A stretch of 64,000 nucleotides of DNA from Acidobacteriota bacterium (GTDB lineage Bacteria; Acidobacteriota; UBA890; WLXD01), in the NCBI GenBank assembly GCA_012103255.1, contig WLXD01000006.1, forward strand, positions 124,001 to 188,000, written 5' to 3'. Position 1 is the stretch's first letter. Each line of letters begins with the position of its first letter. Below are positions 35,376-42,389 of the stretch, one piece after another. Under the pieces are notes generated by a model. It was given only the letters and a program-made list of their open reading frames with translations, was not told the origin of the DNA and ran no database searches. The translations under genes were made by a program, and so were the position numbers.

Positions 35376-36578
35376 CTAGGCGCCAAACTTGCGGAGCCGA
35401 CCCGCGTGGGCCAGCACGAGCGGCAGCACGTCGGACGCGCTGACGTGGCCGAGCGAACCGCCGACACACTCACGCTCTCCGAAGCCGGGGTGATTCTGTG
35501 ACCGTGCGTCGGGCCCAGCGATCAGCAATGGCACGGGATGCCACGAGTGGGCGCTCATTCGGCTTGGCGTGGAGTGATCGCCAGTCACCATTACGACGTC
35601 AAAGTCCTCCACCAGGCGGCCGATCACGCCATCGGCCTTCTCGACCTCGGCAACCTTGGCATCGAAGTCGCCATCTTCTCCCTTCGAGTCCGTCGACTTG
35701 TAGTGCAGGAATACGAAGTCCGCGCCGTCGAGACTCTTCACCTGCTCAACCATGGCGTCGGGCTCATCCTTCACCGGGTGGGCTGCCATGCCGGCGAGTC
35801 GGGCAACGCCTAGATACATCGGATATGCGGCCACCGCCGCGGCGGTCAGCCCGTAGAGTTCGCCCATCGTCGGCAAGGGGGAGTAGCCATCGAATCCCCG
35901 CAGTAGGACGCCGTTCGCCGCGCCCTGATCGTCGAGCGCATCGGCCGCGCGGGTCACGAAATCGGCCACCAACGCTGCGGCTCGTTCCGATCCCTCCGAT
36001 TGCGCCACAGGTGCCAGCGGTGGAACGCCCGTGACGAGAGGGTCGGTGTCAGCGATATCGCCTTCGAGACCGGCACCGCGCAGAATCACGCACGCCCGGT
36101 ACTGCTTCACGTGCCGCACGCGCATCTCTACGCCCGCCGGGTCGGGCATCGCGTCGAGACGTTCCGCGAGCGGAGCGCCGATCTCGTCACCGATCCGGCC
36201 CGCTCGACGATCCGTCACCTGACCTTCGGCGTTCAGCGAGCAGAAGTTGATGCGGGCCGCCACGTCCCCTGGACGCAGATCGGCACCCACACCCAGCGCA
36301 GCAAGTACACCCCGGCCAACCTGATGTTCCACCGGGTCATAACCGAAGAGACCGATGTGGGCGGGGCCGCTACCGGGGGTTACGCCCGGAAGGATGGGAG
36401 TCGAGAGTCCCAACTCTCCTCGTGCGGCAAGCCTGTCCAGGTTGGGCGTCTTCGCCGCTTCCAACTCGGTTTCCCCTGTGTGCACATGAGGCAAACCTCC
36501 GAGACCGTCGAGCACCATGAATAGGATGCGCCGGTCGCTTGGCACGGCGAGGGAGCGATAGAAGTCGAGATGAGCCAT
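35376..36578 (-). CDS. apgM: 2,3-bisphosphoglycerate-independent phosphoglycerate mutase, archaeal type
   Basis: Converts 3- to 2-phosphoglycerate. The 400-residue protein belongs to the alkaline phosphatase superfamily: VLDGLGGLPH near residue 22 (metal Asp), KTPNLDRLAARGELG near 43, TPGSGPAHIGLFGYDP near 66-81 (catalytic Ser region), HYKSTDSKGEDGDF near 293 and VTGDHSTPSRMSAHSWHP near 330-347 (metal His/Asp). This shorter ApgM form is less common in bacteria than GpmI. It lies 19 nt after a GT2 gene, with which it may be co-transcribed. Confidence 0.93.
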   Translation of the reverse strand: MAHLDFYRSLAVPSDRRILFMVLDGLGGLPHVHTGETELEAAKTPNLDRLAARGELGLSTPILPGVTPGSGPAHIGLFGYDPVEHQVGRGVLAALGVGADLRPGDVAARINFCSLNAEGQVTDRRAGRIGDEIGAPLAERLDAMPDPAGVEMRVRHVKQYRACVILRGAGLEGDIADTDPLVTGVPPLAPVAQSEGSERAAALVADFVTRAADALDDQGAANGVLLRGFDGYSPLPTMGELYGLTAAAVAAYPMYLGVARLAGMAAHPVKDEPDAMVEQVKSLDGADFVFLHYKSTDSKGEDGDFDAKVAEVEKADGVIGRLVEDFDVVMVTGDHSTPSRMSAHSWHPVPLLIAGPDARSQNHPGFGERECVGGSLGHVSASDVLPLVLAHAGRLRKFGA

Positions 36579-36597
36579 GCCCTACTTGCCTAGTCGA

Positions 36598-37353
36598 TCA
36601 GGTGGCGAGCGAAACGCGGCGAGCATACCACCGTGGCGCAAATTTGAGAGTGGCGATCATCAGCAGGATTCCGGTGCCTGCCCCGATCGTCCCCCGGACA
36701 GTACCGCTGATCTTCGAGCGGCCGATCCGGTCTCGATAGCGAACCGCTACTTCTTCGGTGCGCAGCCCGTGCTGAAGGGCCTTGACCTGCATCTCAGCAT
36801 TCCAGCCATAAGCAGGATCGCGCATTTCGAGTTTCTGCAACGCGTCCCATCGGATCGCGCGAAACGGCCCCATGTCACGAAACTGGTGACCGAAGAGAAG
36901 TCGGATCAGGCCCGTCGCCAGGCCGTTGCCCCAACGCACGTGTGGGCCCAGTGCACCGGGTCGGGCCAGCTCGACGCGGCTGCCACAAACCAGGTCTGCT
37001 CCCGACTCGATCGCTTCCAGCAGTTTGCCGAGGTCCTGCGGATAGTCGCTGTAGTCAGCATCGAGGATCACTAGTACGTCGGGAGGAGACGCGGCCAAAT
37101 GACGTATGCCGGCCTGACACGCGCTTCCGTAGCCTGGCCTGTTCTCACTAATAACTTCCACGCCGAGCCGGCGGGCCACATCGGCCGTCCCGTCACTACT
37201 GTTGTTGTCCACCACGACGATGCGCGACACACGCTCCCGCGGGATATCTCCTATCACGTGCGGCAGCGCTTCCGCCTCATCATTGGCGGGCATCACGATG
37301 GCAACGGCCAGAGAAGAACGTGTCGATTCTGAGAGATTCGGGTCGGCGCTCAT
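36598..37353 (-). CDS. Glycosyltransferase family 2
   Basis: A 251-residue GT-A enzyme resembling dolichyl-phosphate-sugar synthases: AIVMPANDEAEALPHVI near residue 18, VVDNNSSDGTADVA near 46 and the metal-binding VILDADYSDYP near 93. The C terminus has a hydrophobic stretch (about 219-235) but no paired membrane helices, unlike the enzyme at 14805. Acceptor and sugar are unknown. It sits directly upstream of apgM on the same strand; the metabolic link is unclear. Confidence 0.83.
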   Translation of the reverse strand: MSADPNLSESTRSSLAVAIVMPANDEAEALPHVIGDIPRERVSRIVVVDNNSSDGTADVARRLGVEVISENRPGYGSACQAGIRHLAASPPDVLVILDADYSDYPQDLGKLLEAIESGADLVCGSRVELARPGALGPHVRWGNGLATGLIRLLFGHQFRDMGPFRAIRWDALQKLEMRDPAYGWNAEMQVKALQHGLRTEEVAVRYRDRIGRSKISGTVRGTIGAGTGILLMIATLKFAPRWYARRVSLAT

Positions 37354-37461
37354 GAGGATAAGTCTACCCGGACGTCGTGTTAGGCTCCGGCACCGCGCGC
37401 CGCTTCATGTGCGACAACTCCCGCCCAGTCCGCCTTCTGACCACCCGGACCTCTGCGCTCG

Positions 37462-38268
37462 ATGCTCGTTGCTGCTATCTCCGTCCTGTTTCTTGCCGGC
37501 GCAATCGGCATGCTCGTCGCGGCCTGGCTCGCGAGTCCGCCGACTGGTCCCGGGTTCTGGCGCCTCAGCCTGCTCCTCATCATCACCGGGATTGGCCTCG
37601 GAGCTGGACTCCGCCTCGTTGGGCTCAGCACAGCATTGCCGCCGATGGGCGCTCTGTCACTGGGCCTCCTGGCGGGCTCGATCGTTCTGCTCATCGCCTT
37701 TGGCACCGCCCTCGGCAACCGCCCGGACGCTCCACGATTCGCACTACTGGGCGCCTCGGCGGCGCTAGCACTCGCATCGTTGCTTACCGACCCCGCGCTC
37801 GTCGCATCGCAGGCCGACGGGATTGCGCTCGCCATTTTTGTTGTCGGCCGACTCACGCTTACTGCAGCGCTTGGCTCGGTCATGCTGGCGATGATTCTGG
37901 CGCACTGGTACCTAATCCAACCGACGATGCCCGTTGAGCCACTCAACAGAGTCCTAGCGCTATTTCTCATCGCCGAGGTCATCGAGCTCGTTCTGGTGGG
38001 CGCCATCATCACCCTGCACTGGCCAGAGTGGGCCGCGGCGCCTGGCGGCATCATGCGTGCGTTCGTACTCGGCGACGCGCTGTTCGTCGCGGTACGCCTG
38101 GTACTCGGTGTCCTCGCGCCTCTAGGCCTTGGCTGGATGACCTGGAAGACCGTGCAGATTCGGTCGATCCAGTCGGCAACCGGCATCCTGTATGCTGCGA
38201 TCGTCTTTGTGCTGTTTGGCGAGATCATCTCGCTCTATCTCTCGCTCGCGACCGGACAACCTTTCTGA
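37462..38268 (+). CDS. Polytopic membrane protein of unknown function in the cytochrome b cluster
   Basis: A 268-residue integral membrane protein with about eight hydrophobic helices and very few charged residues. The pattern, with conserved-looking His in AHWYLIQPTMP near residue 153 and TLHWPEW near 188, recalls NrfD-like or cytochrome-oxidase-associated proteins, but I cannot name the family. The stop overlaps the next gene (TGATG), so it is coupled to the zinc-ribbon protein. Its position ahead of the Rieske/cytochrome b genes suggests a respiratory role, by context only. Confidence 0.72.
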   Translation: MLVAAISVLFLAGAIGMLVAAWLASPPTGPGFWRLSLLLIITGIGLGAGLRLVGLSTALPPMGALSLGLLAGSIVLLIAFGTALGNRPDAPRFALLGASAALALASLLTDPALVASQADGIALAIFVVGRLTLTAALGSVMLAMILAHWYLIQPTMPVEPLNRVLALFLIAEVIELVLVGAIITLHWPEWAAAPGGIMRAFVLGDALFVAVRLVLGVLAPLGLGWMTWKTVQIRSIQSATGILYAAIVFVLFGEIISLYLSLATGQPF

Positions 38269-38729
38269 TGACTCAGTCGATCGAGTGGCGCTGCCCGGAA
38301 TGCGAGAAGCCGAGTTCGCAGGATCTCGCGAGCGGTGGGCAACTCCTCTGCTCGCACTGCGAGCATGCGCAGGGGTACGTCGAGGGCTCCGAGACCGAAG
38401 ACGGCGCGGTTTCCAACCCGCTCAATGCGTGCGTCAGCTGCGGCTACGATCGGCTCTTCGCTCAGAAGGACTTCAATCGGAAGGTCGGGCTCGTAATCGT
38501 ACTCATCGGTGCGGCGCTGTCGCCCTGGACCTACGGCCTCAGTCTGCTCGCGTTCATGGGCTTCGACTACGCGCTCTACCGGTTCGTCCCCGAGATCACG
38601 GTCTGCTACGGATGCGACGCGATCCACCGGGAGTTCGAACACAATCCGCTGCATCGTGCCCACGATCCACTGCTTGCCGATCGCTACAAACGCGAAGCCC
38701 CGATCAACGCGGATTGGGCCAATGATTGA
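38268..38729 (+). CDS. Zinc-ribbon membrane protein of unknown function
   Basis: ATG 38268 overlaps the previous stop and gives 153 residues. Four CxxC pairs are visible: CPEC near 10, CSHC near 28, CVSCGY near 52 and CYGCD near 112, making two likely metal-binding ribbons. Between them lies a hydrophobic segment (VGLVIVLIGAALSPW, LSLLAFMGF; about residues 68-93), probably two short helices. No family is recognised. The N-terminal ribbon would face the cytoplasm. It may be a chaperone or assembly factor for the complex encoded downstream, which is inference. Confidence 0.72.
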   Translation: MTQSIEWRCPECEKPSSQDLASGGQLLCSHCEHAQGYVEGSETEDGAVSNPLNACVSCGYDRLFAQKDFNRKVGLVIVLIGAALSPWTYGLSLLAFMGFDYALYRFVPEITVCYGCDAIHREFEHNPLHRAHDPLLADRYKREAPINADWAND

Positions 38730-38836
38730 CAGGGTTCCTGGGCAGACGTTAGCTTTGTCGCGCTTTGCGATGCGGGGGGCACGTGAATCTAGCGCCGACC
38801 TCCCCGTCCGCCTACGATTCAGGCCGGTTTGACCGT

Positions 38837-39742
38837 ATGTCATCGAAAGAAACTCCTGATTGGGAAGAGCCAGAACCCGAAGAGGACGAGCCAAGTCCCT
38901 TCAAGATCGCTCTGGGCTTCTTCATTCTCCCGCTCCTGCTGGTCATCGGCGGCATTGGGATCTTTCTGCTGTTCGGCGTACTGGCCCACGAGGACGTTGA
39001 TCCGGCGTCGTACCTCGCTGAAATCAACGGACGCGGAATCAACGAGCCCTGGCAGGCGGCTTTTCATCTTTCGCAGCAATTGCAGTTCAACGACGAACTG
39101 CATGGCGACGAAGACTTCGCCGGCCAGGTGGTGGCAGCGCTCGAGAGCGCCGATGACGACGATCCGCGGATTCAACGCTTCCTCGCCATCGCGCTTGGCC
39201 GCATCGGTCATCCCGTCGCCGTCCCGGCTCTCGTCAACCAGCTCGGAAACGAGGACGACGAGGTCAAGGTCAACACGCTGTGGGCGCTTGGGAATATCGG
39301 CGACCCGGCCGCGGCCGACGCGGTAGCTGGCCTGCTCAACTCCGACCAGGACGACGTCCGCACGATGTCCGCATACGTGCTGGGTGTTCTGGCCTCGCCG
39401 ACAACTGCGGAACGGCTGCAGGTCAGCCTCACGGACCCTGTCCCTGCCGTACGCTGGAACTCCGCCGTTGCCCTCGGGCTGATGGGCGACCGAGCCGGAA
39501 CCGACATGCTCGGCCGCATGATCGACCGTGAACATCTCGCCCAGACACCGGGTGTTCTGGCCGACGATCACGCGACCACGATGTTGGCAGCGCTGGCAGC
39601 ACTTGAGAAACTCGGGCCCATGGGGCTCGACGAACGCCTGGTATTGCTGCGAGAATCCGATCCCGATCCGCGTGTCCGCGCAGCCGCCCGCCGCGTGCTC
39701 GCAGTCCCGCAGACACCCAATTCCGACGAACTAGCGAACTAG
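38837..39742 (+). CDS. Membrane-anchored HEAT-repeat protein
   Basis: From ATG 38837 the protein has 301 residues: an acidic N terminus (EEPEPEEDEP), one membrane helix (about 23-48) and then five or so HEAT-like repeats, e.g. RIQRFLAIALGRIGHPVAVP, VKVNTLWALGNIGDPAAAD, VRTMSAYVLGVLASPTTAE and VRWNSAVALGLMGDRAG. Such repeats make a protein-binding solenoid, here in the periplasm. An upstream in-frame start at 38765 lacks a purpose. It ends 45 nt before the Rieske gene and is likely part of the same operon; a scaffold or assembly role is inferred. Confidence 0.8.
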   Translation: MSSKETPDWEEPEPEEDEPSPFKIALGFFILPLLLVIGGIGIFLLFGVLAHEDVDPASYLAEINGRGINEPWQAAFHLSQQLQFNDELHGDEDFAGQVVAALESADDDDPRIQRFLAIALGRIGHPVAVPALVNQLGNEDDEVKVNTLWALGNIGDPAAADAVAGLLNSDQDDVRTMSAYVLGVLASPTTAERLQVSLTDPVPAVRWNSAVALGLMGDRAGTDMLGRMIDREHLAQTPGVLADDHATTMLAALAALEKLGPMGLDERLVLLRESDPDPRVRAAARRVLAVPQTPNSDELAN

Positions 39743-39787
39743 ATCCGCTCCCGACCGCGGAGCCCTAGCCAACCTGGGGAGCCATCG

Positions 39788-40336
39788 ATGGCCGAAGCCA
39801 AGGCACAGAAAGCCGCAGGAACAGCAGCCGGCACCGGTACCAATCGCCGGGAGTTCCTGGCGTCGTTCCCGTTCGTGACTGCGGCCTGGGTCGCCATGAC
39901 CGGTGCGCTGGCCGGCGTTGGCGCCGCGACCCTGCGTTTCCTCTACCCGAACGTGCTCTACGAGCCGCCGCAACAATTCAAGATCGGATTGCCCACCGAC
40001 TTCCAGGTCGGCGAGGTATCGACTGCGTTCAAGGACCGGTTCGGCGTCTGGGTCGTTCGCAACGACGAGGGTTTCTACGCCCTGATCACCGTCTGCACGC
40101 ACCTGGGTTGCACGCCGAACTGGCTGGCCACCGAGAACAAGTTCAAGTGTCCATGCCACGGAAGCGGTTTCTACTCTTCGGGAATCAACTTCGAAGGTCC
40201 GGCCCCCCGACCGTTGGAGCGCGCAGCGATCGCGCTCGCGGACGACGGCCAGATCCAGGTCGACAAGTCGCAGAAATACCTGTTTGAACAGGGCGGTTGG
40301 GACGATCCCAGCTCGTTCCTCCCCTTTACCGCTTAG
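39788..40336 (+). CDS. petA: Rieske iron-sulfur protein
   Basis: The high-potential [2Fe-2S] subunit of a cytochrome bc complex. The 182-residue protein has a twin-arginine-like N terminus (NRREFLASFPFV) that serves as membrane anchor, and the cluster motifs CTHLGC near residue 101 and CPCHGSGF near 121, supplying two Cys and two His ligands plus the disulfide pair. A GG-type ribosome-binding site (GGGGAG) precedes it. It starts the petABD-like core and is followed after 24 nt by cytochrome b6. Confidence 0.95.
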   Translation: MAEAKAQKAAGTAAGTGTNRREFLASFPFVTAAWVAMTGALAGVGAATLRFLYPNVLYEPPQQFKIGLPTDFQVGEVSTAFKDRFGVWVVRNDEGFYALITVCTHLGCTPNWLATENKFKCPCHGSGFYSSGINFEGPAPRPLERAAIALADDGQIQVDKSQKYLFEQGGWDDPSSFLPFTA

Positions 40337-40360
40337 CACCAGGACGGCCAGGAGAATCGG

Positions 40361-41197
40361 ATGAGCTGGCTCAACAACCTCAAAGACAAGGTCGGAACGC
40401 CGTCCGGGTGGTATAGCGACCTGACGCGTACGCCGGTGTGGAAGTCGATCTTCCGCCACAAGCTGCCGAACGACCCGAAAAACCGCGCGCTCGTGGTTCT
40501 CACCAACGTGTTCCTGCACTTGCACCCCGTGCGCATGCGCAAGCAAGGCCTGCGGGTTTCGTACACGTGGTGCATGGGCGGCATCTCGTTCTTTCTGTTC
40601 CTGTCGCTCACGGTCACGGGCATCCTGCTGATGTTCTACTACCGACCCACCGCGCAGCACGCCTACCCGGACATGCTCGACCTGATGGAGTCGGCGTCGC
40701 TCGGAATCATGCGTGAGATGCACCGCTGGGCCGCTCACCTGATGATCATCACGGTGTGGCTGCACATGCTGCGCGTGTTCCTGACCGGCTCGTACAAGCC
40801 ACCGCGGGAATTCAACTGGGTCGTTGGCGTTCTGCTGCTGGTGCTGACGCTGCTCTTCTCGTTCACCGGCTACTTGCTCCCGTGGGATCAGCTGGCGATG
40901 TGGGCTGTCACCGTTGGATCGAACATGGCGCGCGCCACACCAATGATGGGTACGGAAGGACCCGGCGTGCAGTTAATGCAGATCGGTGACGTGCCGTTGA
41001 TCACGGCCGGCTCTGATATGCGCTTCGTTCTCCTGGCGGGCAGATTTGTCGGCGAAGGCGCACTGCTGCGTTTCTACGTACTGCACTGTCTCGGAATCCC
41101 GTTCATTTTCGTCATCCTGCTGGCCGTCCACTTCTGGCGAGTGCGACGAGACGGCGGCATATCGGGTCCCGGTAAGGGCGGGAAGCTGGCGCTATGA
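40361..41197 (+). CDS. petB: Cytochrome b6-type subunit (N-terminal half of cytochrome b)
   Basis: A 278-residue membrane protein with four helices that carries the two b hemes. Heme ligands are seen in [17 protein letters not shown] (His pair 14 apart) and [19 protein letters not shown] (His pair 15 apart); the 14/15 spacing is the b6-type rather than bc1-type pattern. [15 protein letters not shown] matches the Q-site loop of b6. The protein has a longer N terminus than plant b6. The split from the C-terminal half (next gene) also fits the b6f-like arrangement. Confidence 0.95.
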   Translation: MSWLNNLKDKVGTPSGWYSDLTRTPVWKSIFRHKLPNDPKNRALVVLTNVFLHLHPVRMRKQGLRVSYTWCMGGISFFLFLSLTVTGILLMFYYRPTAQHAYPDMLDLMESASLGIMREMHRWAAHLMIITVWLHMLRVFLTGSYKPPREFNWVVGVLLLVLTLLFSFTGYLLPWDQLAMWAVTVGSNMARATPMMGTEGPGVQLMQIGDVPLITAGSDMRFVLLAGRFVGEGALLRFYVLHCLGIPFIFVILLAVHFWRVRRDGGISGPGKGGKLAL

Positions 41198-41237
41198 CAC
41201 AAATCATGCGGCATCCCGACGGACGGAGGGCTAGCGA

Positions 41238-42326
41238 ATGATCGACCTGCTTCGGGGCTTCATGAACTGGCTGTTCGAGCCATCCATCGCGCTCACGCTC
41301 ACCATCGTGGCCGTGTGGGCGCTCTACCGATATCGGCGCGTTTGCACGCAAAACAAGATCGTCGGTGGCCTCATCGTGGCCTCCCCGCTCCTGTTTTTCT
41401 TCTTCTCCGCGTTCGATCCCAACTTCTGGATCCAGTTCAAGCGGCCCGACAACATCCCGATCGCCGGGATGATGTTTCTGGTTGTCTTCTTCACGTGGTT
41501 CGCGCTGAAGCTCGCCGTCGACAACGACGACCGGATTCGCGAGGGGCGCCCGCCGAAGGAAGCCGACCCGGAAGAGGAAGAGAAGGTCTTTGTCTGGCCT
41601 GACCTCGTCTACACCGAACTCCTGTGCCTCCTGCTCGTCAGCATCCTTTTGGTCGTCTGGTCGATCCTGATCCCAGCGCCACTGGAGGAGCCTGCCAACC
41701 CGCAGCTGACCCCGAACCCCTCGAAGGCACCGTGGTATTTCCTGGGCCTGCAGGAAATTCTCGTCTACTTCGATCCGTGGCTCGCGGGGGTGGTCATCCC
41801 TACGTTCATCATCATCGGGCTCATGGCGATCCCGTATATCGATACGAACGAAAAGGGCAACGGCTACTACACGTACGAAGAACGAAAATCAGAGATATTC
41901 CTGTTCCAGTTCGGCTTCATCGTCCTCTGGGTGTTCCTCGTCTTTGAGGGCACATTCCTGCGCGGACCCAACTGGAACTTCTATGGACCGTACGAGTACT
42001 GGGACCCGCACAAACTTGTGCCGCTGACGAACATCAACCTCTCCGAAGTCCTGTGGGCTCGATGGTTGGGTATCGGCCTGCCGAGCTTCTGGCTGGTCCG
42101 CGAGTTCGTCGGCATTGTCCTGATGCTCCTGTATTTCGTTGCGCTCCCCGTCTGGCTGGCGCGCGGTTTCCTGCGCCGCTACTACGACCAGATGGGCCTG
42201 ATGCGCTACGTGATCTTCAGCCACCTGTTGCTCTGGATGGTGATGATTCCCATCAAGATGTATCTACGGTGGACGATCAATCTGAAGTATTTCGTCGCGA
42301 TTCCCGAGTTGCTGTTTAACATCTGA
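41238..42326 (+). CDS. petD: Subunit IV-like C-terminal half of cytochrome b, extended
   Basis: A 362-residue protein with about eight hydrophobic segments, much longer than the 160-residue subunit IV of b6f. The Qo-site region NPSKAPWYFLGLQEI (about 160-174) is conserved, but the canonical PEWY is replaced by APWY, lacking the proton-accepting Glu. An additional N-terminal helix pair and C-terminal helices (IVLMLLYFVALPVW, LLLWMVMIPIKMY) extend the protein. It lies 40 nt after petB. It forms the quinol-oxidising core with the Rieske and b6 subunits. Confidence 0.88.
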   Translation: MIDLLRGFMNWLFEPSIALTLTIVAVWALYRYRRVCTQNKIVGGLIVASPLLFFFFSAFDPNFWIQFKRPDNIPIAGMMFLVVFFTWFALKLAVDNDDRIREGRPPKEADPEEEEKVFVWPDLVYTELLCLLLVSILLVVWSILIPAPLEEPANPQLTPNPSKAPWYFLGLQEILVYFDPWLAGVVIPTFIIIGLMAIPYIDTNEKGNGYYTYEERKSEIFLFQFGFIVLWVFLVFEGTFLRGPNWNFYGPYEYWDPHKLVPLTNINLSEVLWARWLGIGLPSFWLVREFVGIVLMLLYFVALPVWLARGFLRRYYDQMGLMRYVIFSHLLLWMVMIPIKMYLRWTINLKYFVAIPELLFNI

Positions 42327-42341
42327 CGAGCTGCTAGCGCC

Positions 42342-42368
42342 CGAACACGGGGCCTGCTCCCGTGTTCG
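42342..42368 (+). other. Perfect hairpin between petD and the multiheme cytochrome gene
   Basis: A perfect 10-bp stem, CGAACACGGG (42342-42351) and CCCGTGTTCG (42359-42368), loop GCCTGCT, followed by TGAATAACC with no T run. It sits between the petD stop and the next ribosome-binding site (GAGGGG before 42390). It is too T-poor for a typical terminator; an mRNA-processing or stability element that sets subunit ratio is possible. Confidence 0.5.
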
Positions 42369-42389
42369 TGAATAACCGAGGGGTGGCCG

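Noticed and set aside
39731-40765. Long minus-strand open frame of 344 codons
   Set aside because: It is antisense to the well-supported Rieske and cytochrome b6 genes and has skewed, His/Arg-rich composition, so it is a shadow.
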